This document shows, piece after piece, positions 8,115 to 16,793 of a stretch of 64,000 bases of DNA. The notes below the pieces were generated by a model. The model was not told where the DNA came from. It was given only the letters and a program-made list of their open reading frames with translations, and did no database searches. Positions within the stretch are counted from its first letter, which is position 1; each line of letters begins with the position of its first letter. The DNA lies in assembly GCA_002813285.1 (NCBI GenBank), contig PHTZ01000001.1, positions 2,975,501-3,039,500 of the forward strand, written 5' to 3'. The translations under genes were made by a program, and so were the position numbers. The stretch is from Flavobacteriaceae bacterium MAR_2009_75. Lineage in GTDB: Bacteria; Bacteroidota; Bacteroidia; Flavobacteriales; Flavobacteriaceae.

Positions 8115-8834
8115 TTACATTTTTATATAAAAATCTTGGGTTAGGGCAATATATTCCGGTGTATAGTGATGGCGCTCGATTTCGATAGTAAGTTCCTTTA
8201 TAATGGGTTGCGAAGAATGAAATCTAAAATCGACCAGACTTCTTTTCACTTCTGAAGTTGGGGAGCCTTTTACGCGAGTAATGCGGTTAGGGTATAAGCC
8301 TTGGCCAATAGCTAATTCTATAAAAGAAGATTCTTGTTTATATGGGATGATAGTTGAGAAAACTCCATCATTACTTAATAATTGGGCTACCCCTTCGAGC
8401 AATTCATGAAATGGTAAAGAACTATTTTGTCGGGCTTGGTCTCTTGAAATACTTCCACTAGAAACATTTTCTGAGTAAAAGGGTGGGTTCGAGATAATAA
8501 GGTCGTACTTCTCATCCATCTCATCAACAAATTCATCAAAACCGGCATGGTAACAAAACAGACGATCGCCCCAAGAAGAGTTTTCAAAGTTCTCTACACA
8601 TTGCTCATAGGCTTTTTCGTCAACTTCGATGGCATCAATAGTTTCGGCAACACTACGTTGGGCGAGCATTAAGGCGATTACGCCGGTGCCCGCACCGATG
8701 TCTAATATAGATTCAGGTTGATGTTCTAGGGTGGTCCACGCCCCTAACAATACCCCGTCTGTTCCAATTTTCATGGCACAACCTTCTTGGTTGACCGTAA
8801 ATTCTTTAAAGCGAAAAAGTTCTCTCACTGCCAC
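8115..8834 (-). CDS. trmN6: tRNA1(Val) (adenine(37)-N6)-methyltransferase
   Basis: A 239-residue class I SAM methyltransferase of the YfiC/TrmN6 family. Motif I LDIGAGTG is at residues 44-51 and the adenine N6-methyltransferase motif NPPF at 116-119 (SNPPFYSE). The N terminus FRFKEFTVNQEGCAMKIGTDGVLLGAW is characteristic of this family. Expected activity is N6 methylation of A37 in tRNA1(Val). Cytoplasmic housekeeping gene, divergent from the CHRD lipoprotein gene and upstream of the dehydrogenase. Confidence 0.9.
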   Translation of the reverse strand: MAVRELFRFKEFTVNQEGCAMKIGTDGVLLGAWTTLEHQPESILDIGAGTGVIALMLAQRSVAETIDAIEVDEKAYEQCVENFENSSWGDRLFCYHAGFDEFVDEMDEKYDLIISNPPFYSENVSSGSISRDQARQNSSLPFHELLEGVAQLLSNDGVFSTIIPYKQESSFIELAIGQGLYPNRITRVKGSPTSEVKRSLVDFRFHSSQPIIKELTIEIERHHYTPEYIALTQDFYIKM

Positions 8835-8963
8835 TTTATTAAGTCAGATTAAAAAATCACCAAAATCAAAAATCATCAAATTTTAGCACCAAAAATTATT
8901 TATTATTCAATATGAGCACTTATTTGCTGCTTTTTATACGTAAGTTTAACAAAAATTTAAGCT

Positions 8964-10565
8964 ATGAAATTAAAATTGCAAACATTAGGCAAAATCTCTT
9001 TTTTCGCAGGTGCCCTTTTGATTATGAGCTGCGGCAATGATGACGGGGGCATTGACCCAACTATGGAGCCCGAAACGGAGGAGCCGATGGATGACCCTGA
9101 AATGGAAGAAGCCATAACTGAAACAGCTTCCAAAATTTATGAATTGGGTTCGGTCGACGATCCCGAAATCTCAGGAACAGCCAAATTTATAACATTTAGC
9201 AATGATTCTACTGTTGTTGAGCTAGATTTAGAGAATACCTCAGATGGCAATATGTATCCGGCCCATATACATTTTAATACTGCTGCAGAGGGTGGAGATA
9301 TAGCTGTAGATTTAGAAAGCGTAGATGGCGCAGATGGAACAAGCTCTACTCATGTTACTGTTTTAAATGAGGGTACGGCCATCACATATGAAGAGCTCAT
9401 AGCATATGATGGCTATATCAATGTTCACTTGAGTTTAGCCGATTTGGGCACCCTTGTGGCCCAAGGTGATATTGGCCAGAATGAGCTAACGGGTACTTTA
9501 AAAGAGTACACTCTTGACAGCGTTGATGATGAAAATATAGATGGCACAGCAACATTTTATGAAAGGGTAAATGGCGAAGCTCTTGCGGTAATTGCTTTGA
9601 ATAATACTCCCGCGGAGGGCATGCACCCTGGTCATATTCATCAAAATACTGCCGCTGAGGGTGGTGATATTGCTTTTACCTTTAATCCTGTAAACGGAGA
9701 TACCGGTATCAGTAAGACTAATATTGCAGCTCTTGACGACGAAACTTTATTTGGGTATGCTGAAGTTCTAAATTATGATGGATATATTAATATTCATCTA
9801 AGCACTGAAGAATTAGGTGTTCTAATTGCTCAAGGTGATGTCGGACAAAATGAACTCTCAGGAGAATCAACGGAGTATGCTTTAGATAGTGTCGATTTTC
9901 CCGAAATCGATGGCACCGTCACATTTCTTGAGCGAATAAACGGTGAAGCCCTCGCGGTAATTATGTTAAACGGTACAGCTGATGGTGGCGTGCATCCAGG
10001 TCATATTCATGCCAATAGTGCTGCGGAGGGTGGTGATATTCTATTTACCTTTAATTCTGTTGTAGGAGCCACGGGAATGAGTAAGACCAATATAGCCTCT
10101 TTAGATGACGATACTGTCTTTGGATATGATAATATTTTAACTGTTGATGGCTATATTAATATACACCTTAGTGCCGATAATTTAGGTTCTTTGATTGCAC
10201 AAGGCGATATCGGAGCTAATGATGGCGAAGACGAAATGGGCGAAGCTATAAACTTCGATGTTACAAATAATGGCGTCACCACCTACGTTTTCAATTCTGA
10301 TAATTTAGATGGGGAAGAGAATCCTGATTTAACCTTGACCAGGGGGCAAACCTATACTTTTGCGGTCAATGCCTCAGGCCATCCTTTCTTTATCAAAACG
10401 GTTCAAGGTAATTCGCAAGCCAACTCATATGACACCGGTGTGACCAATAATGGGGCCCAAGACGGCACCATAACATTTGTTGTGCCGCTAGATGCGCCTG
10501 ATACATTATTCTATAACTGTCAATTTCATTCTGTTATGACTGGTACCATTAATATAATTGATTAA
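8964..10565 (+). CDS. Lipoprotein with three CHRD domains and a C-terminal cupredoxin
   Basis: A 533-residue protein with a lipoprotein signal (Cys23 in LLIMSC) and an acidic linker. Three tandem CHRD (chordin-type) repeats follow at about 58-175, 180-297 and 302-420, each with an H-x-H motif (PAHIHFNTAAEGGDI, PGHIHQNTAAEGGDI, PGHIHANSAAEGGDI) and a YDGYINIHLS-like strand. Residues about 433-533 form a plastocyanin-like domain: GQTYTFAVNASGHPFFIK then FYNCQFHSVMTGTI, giving His473, Cys519, His522 and Met525, a complete type 1 copper ligand set. It is probably a surface or periplasmic copper protein; the CHRD modules may bind or present something. It ends at a strong terminator. Confidence 0.88.
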   Translation: MKLKLQTLGKISFFAGALLIMSCGNDDGGIDPTMEPETEEPMDDPEMEEAITETASKIYELGSVDDPEISGTAKFITFSNDSTVVELDLENTSDGNMYPAHIHFNTAAEGGDIAVDLESVDGADGTSSTHVTVLNEGTAITYEELIAYDGYINVHLSLADLGTLVAQGDIGQNELTGTLKEYTLDSVDDENIDGTATFYERVNGEALAVIALNNTPAEGMHPGHIHQNTAAEGGDIAFTFNPVNGDTGISKTNIAALDDETLFGYAEVLNYDGYINIHLSTEELGVLIAQGDVGQNELSGESTEYALDSVDFPEIDGTVTFLERINGEALAVIMLNGTADGGVHPGHIHANSAAEGGDILFTFNSVVGATGMSKTNIASLDDDTVFGYDNILTVDGYINIHLSADNLGSLIAQGDIGANDGEDEMGEAINFDVTNNGVTTYVFNSDNLDGEENPDLTLTRGQTYTFAVNASGHPFFIKTVQGNSQANSYDTGVTNNGAQDGTITFVVPLDAPDTLFYNCQFHSVMTGTINIID

Positions 10566-10584
10566 AAAAGACTTGAGAAGTAAG

Positions 10585-10613
10585 ACCCCGACCCTTAAAG
10601 GTCGGGGTTTTTT
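10585..10613 (+). terminator. Intrinsic terminator after the CHRD-cupredoxin gene
   Basis: ACCCCGACC (10585-10593) pairs perfectly with GGTCGGGGT (10600-10608) across a six-base loop and is followed by a run of T. It begins 20 bases after the stop codon and ends at the stop of the convergent sulfatase, which it may also terminate in part. Confidence 0.9.
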
Positions 10614-12030
10614 ATAAAACTTTTCCTGGCTCCCGTATTTCAGTACCCTCCACATCATTCAGTGAATCACCTAATCGAGAGCGCATATCATCTGCAAGTT
10701 GCTTGATTTTCTCCACTATTTCAGGGTTTTCAGAAGCAACGTTTTTTGTTTCGCTCTCATCTGCTTCTAAATCGTACAGTTCGATTTTCTCTAAATCGAC
10801 CATGCGATATTCACCCGGTAGACCATCTTTACCCGGCTCTTGACCGCTCATGGTTCGATATCTATGCGGAAAATAAAGTTTCCATTTGCCATAACGAACT
10901 CCGAATAGTTCGTTCACCCGATAATAAAAGAAATAGGCCTCTTGCGGACTTTCTTTTGCTTCACCCGTTAAAACATGCCATACGTTTTTACCATCTATGA
11001 TTTTATCAGGAAGTTCTGATCCGGTAATTTCGGCGATGGTGGGTAGCATATCTATGGCCATGACCGGTGTATCGATAGTTTTTCCTGCTTTAAGGCCATT
11101 GGGATATTTGGCAATAAAAGGTTCTCGTTGCCCGCCTTCCCAAGCGGTTCCTTTTCCTTCTCGGTAGGGTAGGGTACTGCCGGCGTGATTTCCGTAGGCA
11201 AGCCATGGGCCATTGTCTGAAGTGAAAATAATCAGGGTATTGTCTGTAAGTCCGTTTTCTTCCAAGGCATTCATAATTTGCCCGACCGACCAGTCGATTT
11301 CCATGATTACATCACCATAAAGTCCTCTTTCCGATTTTCCTTTGAACTTATCGGAGACGAATAAAGGAACGTGTGGCTGCGGATGCGGTACATAGAGAAA
11401 GAATGGTTTTTCTTTATTACGGTTGATGAAATCGACACTATGCTCGGTAATTTGAGTGGTGAGCTGCGATTGGTCGGTCAGCGTATCGATGACTTTCTCA
11501 TTTTGGTAGAGAGGGAGCGGGCCGAAATTAAAAATTGGTCCTTGCTGTGGGTGCAAAGGCCACATGTCGTTAGAGTAAGGTATGCCGAACCATTCGTCAA
11601 AACCATTCTTTGTCGGTAGAAAATCAGGGTGGTCACCTAAATGCCATTTGCCATATATAGCGGTTGCATAACCGTTATCCTTTAGCATTTCGGCAATTGT
11701 GGTTTCCGTTGGGTGTAAACCTATGGTGCTGTTGGGCATCATCGCATTGTGAATGCCAATTCTGTTTGGGTAGCAACCGGTTAAAATACCTGCTCTTGAA
11801 GCAGAACAGACGGCCTGTGCTGAATAGAAACTTGTTAATTTAACCCCTTCGCCGGCCATACGGTCCAAATTTGGAGTGGCAATATCATCTGCACCGAACA
11901 CCCCAACATCACGATAACCTTGATCGTCGGTAAATATTAAAACTACATTGGGTTTTTTGATTTCTTTATGTTCTGTTTTACAGCTAATGGATAACGCCAG
12001 AAGTGCGAGCAGTAAAGATTTATGGGTCAT
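10612..12030 (-). CDS. Sulfatase lipoprotein (formylglycine-dependent, S1 family)
   Basis: A 472-residue sulfatase starting at the ATG at 12030. The frame is open further upstream to a TTG at 12099, but only the 12030 start gives a lipoprotein signal (THKSLLLALLALSISC, Cys17). Metal ligands are in LIFTDDQGYRD and the active-site motif CSASRAGILTG carries Cys75, the residue converted to formylglycine by a sulfatase-maturing enzyme. Further signatures are YGKWHLGDHPDFLPT, PHPQPHVPLF and FTSDNGPW. It would cleave sulfate esters from sulfated marine glycans at the cell surface or in the periplasm. It is divergent from a secreted sugar isomerase (104 bases apart), a likely functional partner. Confidence 0.92.
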   Translation of the reverse strand: MTHKSLLLALLALSISCKTEHKEIKKPNVVLIFTDDQGYRDVGVFGADDIATPNLDRMAGEGVKLTSFYSAQAVCSASRAGILTGCYPNRIGIHNAMMPNSTIGLHPTETTIAEMLKDNGYATAIYGKWHLGDHPDFLPTKNGFDEWFGIPYSNDMWPLHPQQGPIFNFGPLPLYQNEKVIDTLTDQSQLTTQITEHSVDFINRNKEKPFFLYVPHPQPHVPLFVSDKFKGKSERGLYGDVIMEIDWSVGQIMNALEENGLTDNTLIIFTSDNGPWLAYGNHAGSTLPYREGKGTAWEGGQREPFIAKYPNGLKAGKTIDTPVMAIDMLPTIAEITGSELPDKIIDGKNVWHVLTGEAKESPQEAYFFYYRVNELFGVRYGKWKLYFPHRYRTMSGQEPGKDGLPGEYRMVDLEKIELYDLEADESETKNVASENPEIVEKIKQLADDMRSRLGDSLNDVEGTEIREPGKVL

Positions 12031-12134
12031 GGTTGGGTAGGTTTGGTAAATAATAGTTTCAAAAATACGTAATCTCAGGTAAAACTTTTCATCTGCCAAA
12101 AATGGTTATCTTGAATAATCTTAAACTCAACTTT

Positions 12135-13172
12135 ATGAAGCCAAAAAACTTTAACAGAAGAAAATTTTTAGGTGCCGCCGCATTGGGTACAGCTGGGCTC
12201 GCGTTGCGGCCCACATCAATATTCGCAGGCCCTTCGATTATCAAGTCGTTGAACAAACCGAACTCTTTGATCAGTGGGGTTCAAATAGGGGTGATTACCT
12301 ATTCTTTTAGAAGCATGCCCGATCAAAGCGCAGAAGCCACGCTACAGTACGTTTTAGATTCTGGTATCAGTGCTATTGAACTGATGGGCGATCCAGCGGA
12401 GGCATTTGCAGGTAAGCCAGAAAATCCTGTGGACCGCAGAGCATTCTATGGCCTTATGCGAGCAAAGCGTGAAGGTGACATTAGTAATGATCAGGCTAAG
12501 GAATTGGCTGAGCTGCAGGCGCAATCTAAATCTTACAATAAACAAGTTGCGAAATGGAGGGAAGCCATGTCAATGAAAGATTTTAAAAAGTTAAGAAAAA
12601 TGTACAATGATGCGGGTGTTTCTATATATGCATTTAAACCTCGAGCTTTTGGCAAAGATAATTCGGATGCTGAAATCAATTGGGGTATGCAAGCAGCAAA
12701 AGCATTGGGGGCGAGTCACGTTACCGTAGAGCACCCCAGTGATGATGCCCATACTTTGCGCTTGGGCAAAATCGCCAAAAAAAACAAAATATATGTCGGT
12801 TATCACGGGCACGAACAACAAACCCCGACCCTATGGGATATAGCTTTAAAACAGTCGCAATATAACGCACTTAATCTTGACCTTGGTCACTATGTGGCAG
12901 CTGGCAACGATAAAGCCCTTGAAATTATAAAAGCAAAAAGCTCGAACATCAAAAGTATGCATCTCAAAGATCGTCAAACTCCAGAGAACGAGAAAGGCAA
13001 TCTTTTATGGGGCTCAGGTGATACGCCTATAGCTGCTGCTTTACAGTTAATGCGTGATAATGGGTATAAATTTCCGGGAACCATCGAACTTGAATATAAA
13101 ATTCCGGAAGGCTCAAATGCAGTTGATGAAGTCAAGAAATGTTTGGCCTATTGCGAGAAAGCTTTGAAGTAA
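12135..13172 (+). CDS. Secreted sugar phosphate isomerase/epimerase-like TIM barrel protein
   Basis: A 345-residue protein from the ATG at 12135; an in-frame ATG at 12102 would add 11 residues ahead of the Tat-like signal FNRRKFLGAAALGTAGLALR and is not preferred. The barrel carries VTVEHPSD, YVGYHGHEQ, LNLDLGHYV and MHLKDRQTP, and ends in GTIELEY, resembling the metal and substrate sites of the xylose-isomerase-like/AP-endonuclease-2 superfamily. It has a longer helical insertion around 100-165 than the isomerase at 1245. It is divergent from the sulfatase, suggesting action on a sugar freed by desulfation. Confidence 0.83.
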   Translation: MKPKNFNRRKFLGAAALGTAGLALRPTSIFAGPSIIKSLNKPNSLISGVQIGVITYSFRSMPDQSAEATLQYVLDSGISAIELMGDPAEAFAGKPENPVDRRAFYGLMRAKREGDISNDQAKELAELQAQSKSYNKQVAKWREAMSMKDFKKLRKMYNDAGVSIYAFKPRAFGKDNSDAEINWGMQAAKALGASHVTVEHPSDDAHTLRLGKIAKKNKIYVGYHGHEQQTPTLWDIALKQSQYNALNLDLGHYVAAGNDKALEIIKAKSSNIKSMHLKDRQTPENEKGNLLWGSGDTPIAAALQLMRDNGYKFPGTIELEYKIPEGSNAVDEVKKCLAYCEKALK

Positions 13173-13180
13173 TGTTGAGG

Positions 13181-15400
13181 TTAAACTTCCCACTCCTTAG
13201 ACAACTTAAGCATGTTCTGACTCAGGGAAAAGAGCCATTGTAATTGCTCGCGAATAAGATGGGCTTCTTGATAGTGGCGCTCGGTCATCATATTTTTGGT
13301 GTCGTCGTGGTCAAGTTGTGGTAATAGTGTTTTAAAAGTCGTTTCTCTATCATTGCTAGAGGTGTTCGTGAGGTGATTTTTATCCTGTAATTGCGAGATG
13401 ACTTGATGTAAATTTTCTACAATAAGACCAGCTGTATTTTTGAAATTGGTAGAGGCTTCGGTAGTACTATGATTTTGAATATAACCGCTCAATGATGATA
13501 AAGAAGAGAGAAATCTATGGCTGAGTACGACCAGCTCATATGTTTTTTCGAATTTTTTTTGTTTTGACGACGGTTCTTGGGCCATGCCTTGAAAAGCAGA
13601 GCTTAAGTTTGACGTTTCATTAAAAGCCTGCTTTCTTGCCATATTGTATTCTATAGGAATCGAACCTTTCTTTTCGTAGAAGGAAATTATTCGTTCAAGA
13701 AATACTCTGTTGGCCGTTAAACTTTTAATAACACTTTCCTCTATTTTAGAAAAACTCCATGAGGGCCATAACCAAAGAATGGCCATAAAAGAAAGAGCTG
13801 CGCCAAAAACGGTGTCGAATATTCTGTATTGAATAACCGTAAGAATGTCGGGTCGTAGAATGCCATAAATAAAAATTACACTAAGCGTAATAAATACTGC
13901 CGAAATTCTATAATTTTTTTGGACCAAGGAAAATGCCATGACAAGACTTGTGATACCGAGAGCACCGAAAACATAAGGGTGTGTTATAAAGAAAACAATA
14001 CCAGTGGCTAGAAGGGCTCCGATAAGGGTACCCACAATACGCTCTTTTGTGCGTTTCTTGGTGAGACCATAACTGGGTCTCATGATTACGATTATGGTCA
14101 ATAATATCCAGTAAGGGTTTTGAAACTCTAAAAACGAACCCAAACCATAACCGATTATGGTAATAACGGCTAAGCGTAGTGAATGCTTGAAAATTGGCGA
14201 ACCAAAATTGAAATTGCGCAATAATAAAGAAGCACTATAATCTTGTTGCGGCAAGAATTGTTTTGCGGTTTCCTTATCAATATAATCTGATTCGCTCAAT
14301 TCAGGGTCGCCCAGTAACCATTTGATTTTTTTTAGTTTTTCATACTGCTTCTCTTGGTATTCGAATAAATTTTGCAGCATTAAAAAATGGGTAAAGCTTT
14401 CTCCTTTTTTTTCTTTTAAGATTGTAATTTCCCTTTGTACATTCTTTAGTAGTGAATGAAGCGAATGGGGAGGTGAATTTTCTCCAGTTTTTTTTTCAAG
14501 GCTTGAAATTACCCGTAATTGTTCTGCAATCTCAAAGATTAAGGCTTGAAAGCTTTCTATGTATTTGGGATTTTGTTGAAAGAAACTCGCCATTTTATCG
14601 TATTCAACTGGGTTGGCCATAGCAATTTCTAGCATTTCTATCAATTGAATGAATACGAGTAAACGTTTATTTTGATAATTAGATTGACCGGAATCTTTAC
14701 GTGACTGAAGTAAAATTTCGCGTAAAGCTTCGTGGTGTTCGATAAGGTCATTCTGTTTTTTGGCAAGAACCGACCTCAATTTTTTATGATTGTTCTTAGG
14801 ATCGATCAGCTTGCCACGAGTTTGAAGGTAATCGGCAGTGAGTGCGTAGGTCTCTGAAAGTATTTCTTCGGTTTGTGCCCGCGGATTGATGTAATGCCAA
14901 ATTATGACAAGTAGAAGATACCAAAGACCTCCGACCGCTATCCAAGCACAATGTTCCCACAATTCAAGTTCTTTGGTCTCATAAGCGAAACTGAGCACTA
15001 AGGCCAATAAACCAGAAAAACTGATGAGTGAAGCTCTAAAGCCAAATACCGAAATATAAGCTATGGCAAATGTTACAAGCCCCAAGAGTGGTAATAGGTA
15101 CCATGATTTGAAATCGAAATATCCACCGATAAAACTGACAATAACTATCAGCAAGGTTGCCAATAAAATACCGATTTTGTTATGGCGGTAGTACCCGTTA
15201 GTATTACTAGGGGCACACCACAATGCTCCAAAACAAATGGAAAGCCCAATTTCAAAATGGTCAAGGTTGATGCCAAGTACAATCGGCAAGGTGCCAGCAA
15301 TACCCAATAGTATAGCCTTTGAAAAGTCGGTGCTTTTAAAAAACTTAACGATACTGAATGAATACGCAGATAATTTTTCCTTCAATGAAAACAAGCCCAT
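13181..15400 (-). CDS. FUSC-family (YccS/YhfK-like) inner membrane protein
   Basis: A 739-residue protein with two clusters of transmembrane helices separated and followed by long soluble helical stretches: an N-terminal cluster at about 25-175 (GIAGTLPIVLGINLDHFEIG and SIFGFR-like helices), a cytoplasmic part, and a second FUSC-type cluster at about 400-560 containing WILLTIIVIMRPSYGLTKKR and ERIVGTLIGALLATGI. This two-part layout matches the YccS/YhfK branch of the FUSC superfamily (fusaric acid/aromatic acid efflux-related). Substrate unknown. Its start is 79 bases from the rimM stop on the same strand, so it may be co-transcribed with rpsP-rimM. Confidence 0.85.
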   Translation of the reverse strand: MGLFSLKEKLSAYSFSIVKFFKSTDFSKAILLGIAGTLPIVLGINLDHFEIGLSICFGALWCAPSNTNGYYRHNKIGILLATLLIVIVSFIGGYFDFKSWYLLPLLGLVTFAIAYISVFGFRASLISFSGLLALVLSFAYETKELELWEHCAWIAVGGLWYLLLVIIWHYINPRAQTEEILSETYALTADYLQTRGKLIDPKNNHKKLRSVLAKKQNDLIEHHEALREILLQSRKDSGQSNYQNKRLLVFIQLIEMLEIAMANPVEYDKMASFFQQNPKYIESFQALIFEIAEQLRVISSLEKKTGENSPPHSLHSLLKNVQREITILKEKKGESFTHFLMLQNLFEYQEKQYEKLKKIKWLLGDPELSESDYIDKETAKQFLPQQDYSASLLLRNFNFGSPIFKHSLRLAVITIIGYGLGSFLEFQNPYWILLTIIVIMRPSYGLTKKRTKERIVGTLIGALLATGIVFFITHPYVFGALGITSLVMAFSLVQKNYRISAVFITLSVIFIYGILRPDILTVIQYRIFDTVFGAALSFMAILWLWPSWSFSKIEESVIKSLTANRVFLERIISFYEKKGSIPIEYNMARKQAFNETSNLSSAFQGMAQEPSSKQKKFEKTYELVVLSHRFLSSLSSLSGYIQNHSTTEASTNFKNTAGLIVENLHQVISQLQDKNHLTNTSSNDRETTFKTLLPQLDHDDTKNMMTERHYQEAHLIREQLQWLFSLSQNMLKLSKEWEV

Positions 15401-15479
15401 ATAATTTTGGCTGCAAAGGTAGTGGTTACCTCGTTGAAGTAAGAGCGTTTTAAAATAGGATGTTGTTCAAATATCTATC

Positions 15480-16010
15480 TTACGACAAGTATAGGTCAAC
15501 AAGTCCGTCAGGAGTAGTTACATTTACGGTTTTGTTCTTACGATCTACTTCAGTCAAAATTTCATCGGTAAGTGGAACCAATATTTCTTTGCCCTTATTT
15601 TCGATAACCAAAATAGCTTGTGAAGTAGTGTCGTTAACTCCGGTAATGGTACCTATGTTACCTAATTCAGAATCTAGAACGGTAAAACCTATAATCTCAT
15701 GAAAATAGAACTTGTTTCCTTCTAGTTTGGGGAGAAAAGACAAGGGCAAATAAAGCTCATGTCTCATAATGCGGTCTGCGGCCGCTTCATCTTTAACTTC
15801 CTCAAAATCGATGCGAAGAAGATTAGATTTGTGAAGTCGACATCTATCAATAAAAAATGGAACCAGATTGTTGCCTTTCATCAAGACAAAAACTGATTCC
15901 ATGTTTTCGTATAAATCGGGCTCGTCGGTATCGATTTTTACGAGTACCTCACCCTTATAGCTATATTTCGAAACGATTTTACCGAGGTAGAAACAATCTT
16001 CCTTACGCAT
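15480..16010 (-). CDS. rimM: Ribosome maturation factor RimM
   Basis: A 176-residue protein with the RimM N-terminal barrel (YLGKIVSKYSYKGEVLVKID) and a C-terminal PRC-barrel (FYFHEIIGFTVLDSELGNIG, ending EILVPLTDEILTEVD). RimM binds 30S precursor particles and helps mature the 3' major domain of 16S rRNA. It lies 16 bases downstream of rpsP, the classical gene order. Normal length for the family. Confidence 0.95.
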   Translation of the reverse strand: MRKEDCFYLGKIVSKYSYKGEVLVKIDTDEPDLYENMESVFVLMKGNNLVPFFIDRCRLHKSNLLRIDFEEVKDEAAADRIMRHELYLPLSFLPKLEGNKFYFHEIIGFTVLDSELGNIGTITGVNDTTSQAILVIENKGKEILVPLTDEILTEVDRKNKTVNVTTPDGLVDLYLS

Positions 16011-16026
16011 TCGTTTCTAAAATTAT

Positions 16027-16683
16027 TTAAGCTTCTTCAGCCGGCTTTGGCTTGTCTGCGTCTTTCTTTTCGAAATCTTCGTCAGAAACTACTTCTTGAA
16101 CGCTAGGCGCTTCTTCTTTAGCATCATCAGCTTTGATTTCTTCTTCAGAAGCTACCGGAGCAACTGGAGTAGTATCGGCATTTTCAGCATCTGGTTGTGG
16201 TGCTTCAGCAGTTTCAACTTCGGCTTCTTCAGGTAACTCTGCAGCCTCTTGAGCACGTTTCTCGTTGATTTCTTTTTCCGCTTTTAAAGCTTCAGCCTTA
16301 ATTTTGGCTTTCTCTTGGTCAAGACCACTAACTTTCGCAGAAATCTTACCTTCTTTCTCTTCTAACCAAGCGTTGAATTTTTCTTCAACTTGTTCTTCTG
16401 TTAGAGCCCCTTTACGCTGACCGGCCAACAAGTGATGTTTTAGTAAAACACCTTTATAAGATAGAATAGCTCTAGCGGTATCAGTTGGTTGTGCACCATT
16501 CTGAAGCCATTTTACAGAATTATCTACGTTAAGTTCAATCGTGGCAGGGTTGGTATTCGGATTGTAAATACCTAATTTTTCGAGAAATTTACCATCTCTT
16601 TTTGCACGAATATCGGCAGCAACTACCCAATAGAAAGGTTTTCCTTTTTTACCGTGTCTCTGAAGTCTAATTTTTACTGGCAT
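16027..16683 (-). CDS. rpsP: 30S ribosomal protein S16 with long acidic C-terminal tail
   Basis: The first about 85 residues are a standard S16 (MPVKIRLQRHGKKGKPFYWV, AKRDGKFLEKLGIYNP, QPTDTARAILSYKG). The product continues to 218 residues, against about 80-90 in most bacteria. Residues from about 125 on form an Ala/Glu/Pro/Asp-rich, probably disordered tail after a charged helix. Extended S16 proteins are known in Flavobacteriia, but this one seems at the long end. It is the first gene of rpsP-rimM and has a good promoter upstream (16748-16777). Confidence 0.95.
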   Translation of the reverse strand: MPVKIRLQRHGKKGKPFYWVVAADIRAKRDGKFLEKLGIYNPNTNPATIELNVDNSVKWLQNGAQPTDTARAILSYKGVLLKHHLLAGQRKGALTEEQVEEKFNAWLEEKEGKISAKVSGLDQEKAKIKAEALKAEKEINEKRAQEAAELPEEAEVETAEAPQPDAENADTTPVAPVASEEEIKADDAKEEAPSVQEVVSDEDFEKKDADKPKPAEEA

Positions 16684-16698
16684 ATCACATTAATTTGT

Positions 16699-16713
16699 GG
16701 GGTGCCCGACCCC
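16699..16713 (-). promoter_or_regulatory. Small hairpin in the rpsP leader
   Basis: GGGGT and ACCCC arms of five bases enclose a five-base loop, 16 bases before the rpsP ATG and inside the predicted 5' untranslated region. It is GC-rich in an otherwise AT-rich leader. It could affect ribosome access or serve as a regulatory leader; it is too short to be sure. Confidence 0.3.
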
Positions 16714-16747
16714 TGTTATTAATTCTAAGTTTCCCTGAAAAGGGCTG

Positions 16748-16777
16748 CAAATATAATTCATTTCTCGAAACCTGCAA
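16748..16777 (-). promoter_or_regulatory. Bacteroidota-type promoter of rpsP
   Basis: On the minus strand TTG (16777-16775), a 19-base spacer and TATATTTG (16755-16748) match the Bacteroidota consensus TTG-N19-TAnnTTTG exactly. Transcription would start near 16741, leaving a leader of about 58 bases before rpsP. Confidence 0.7.
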
Positions 16778-16793
16778 TAGGTTGCCAATAATA

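Noticed and set aside
12031-12099. N-terminal extension of the sulfatase to a TTG start at 12099
   Set aside because: It would bury the lipoprotein signal behind 23 residues; the ATG at 12030 gives a normal signal.
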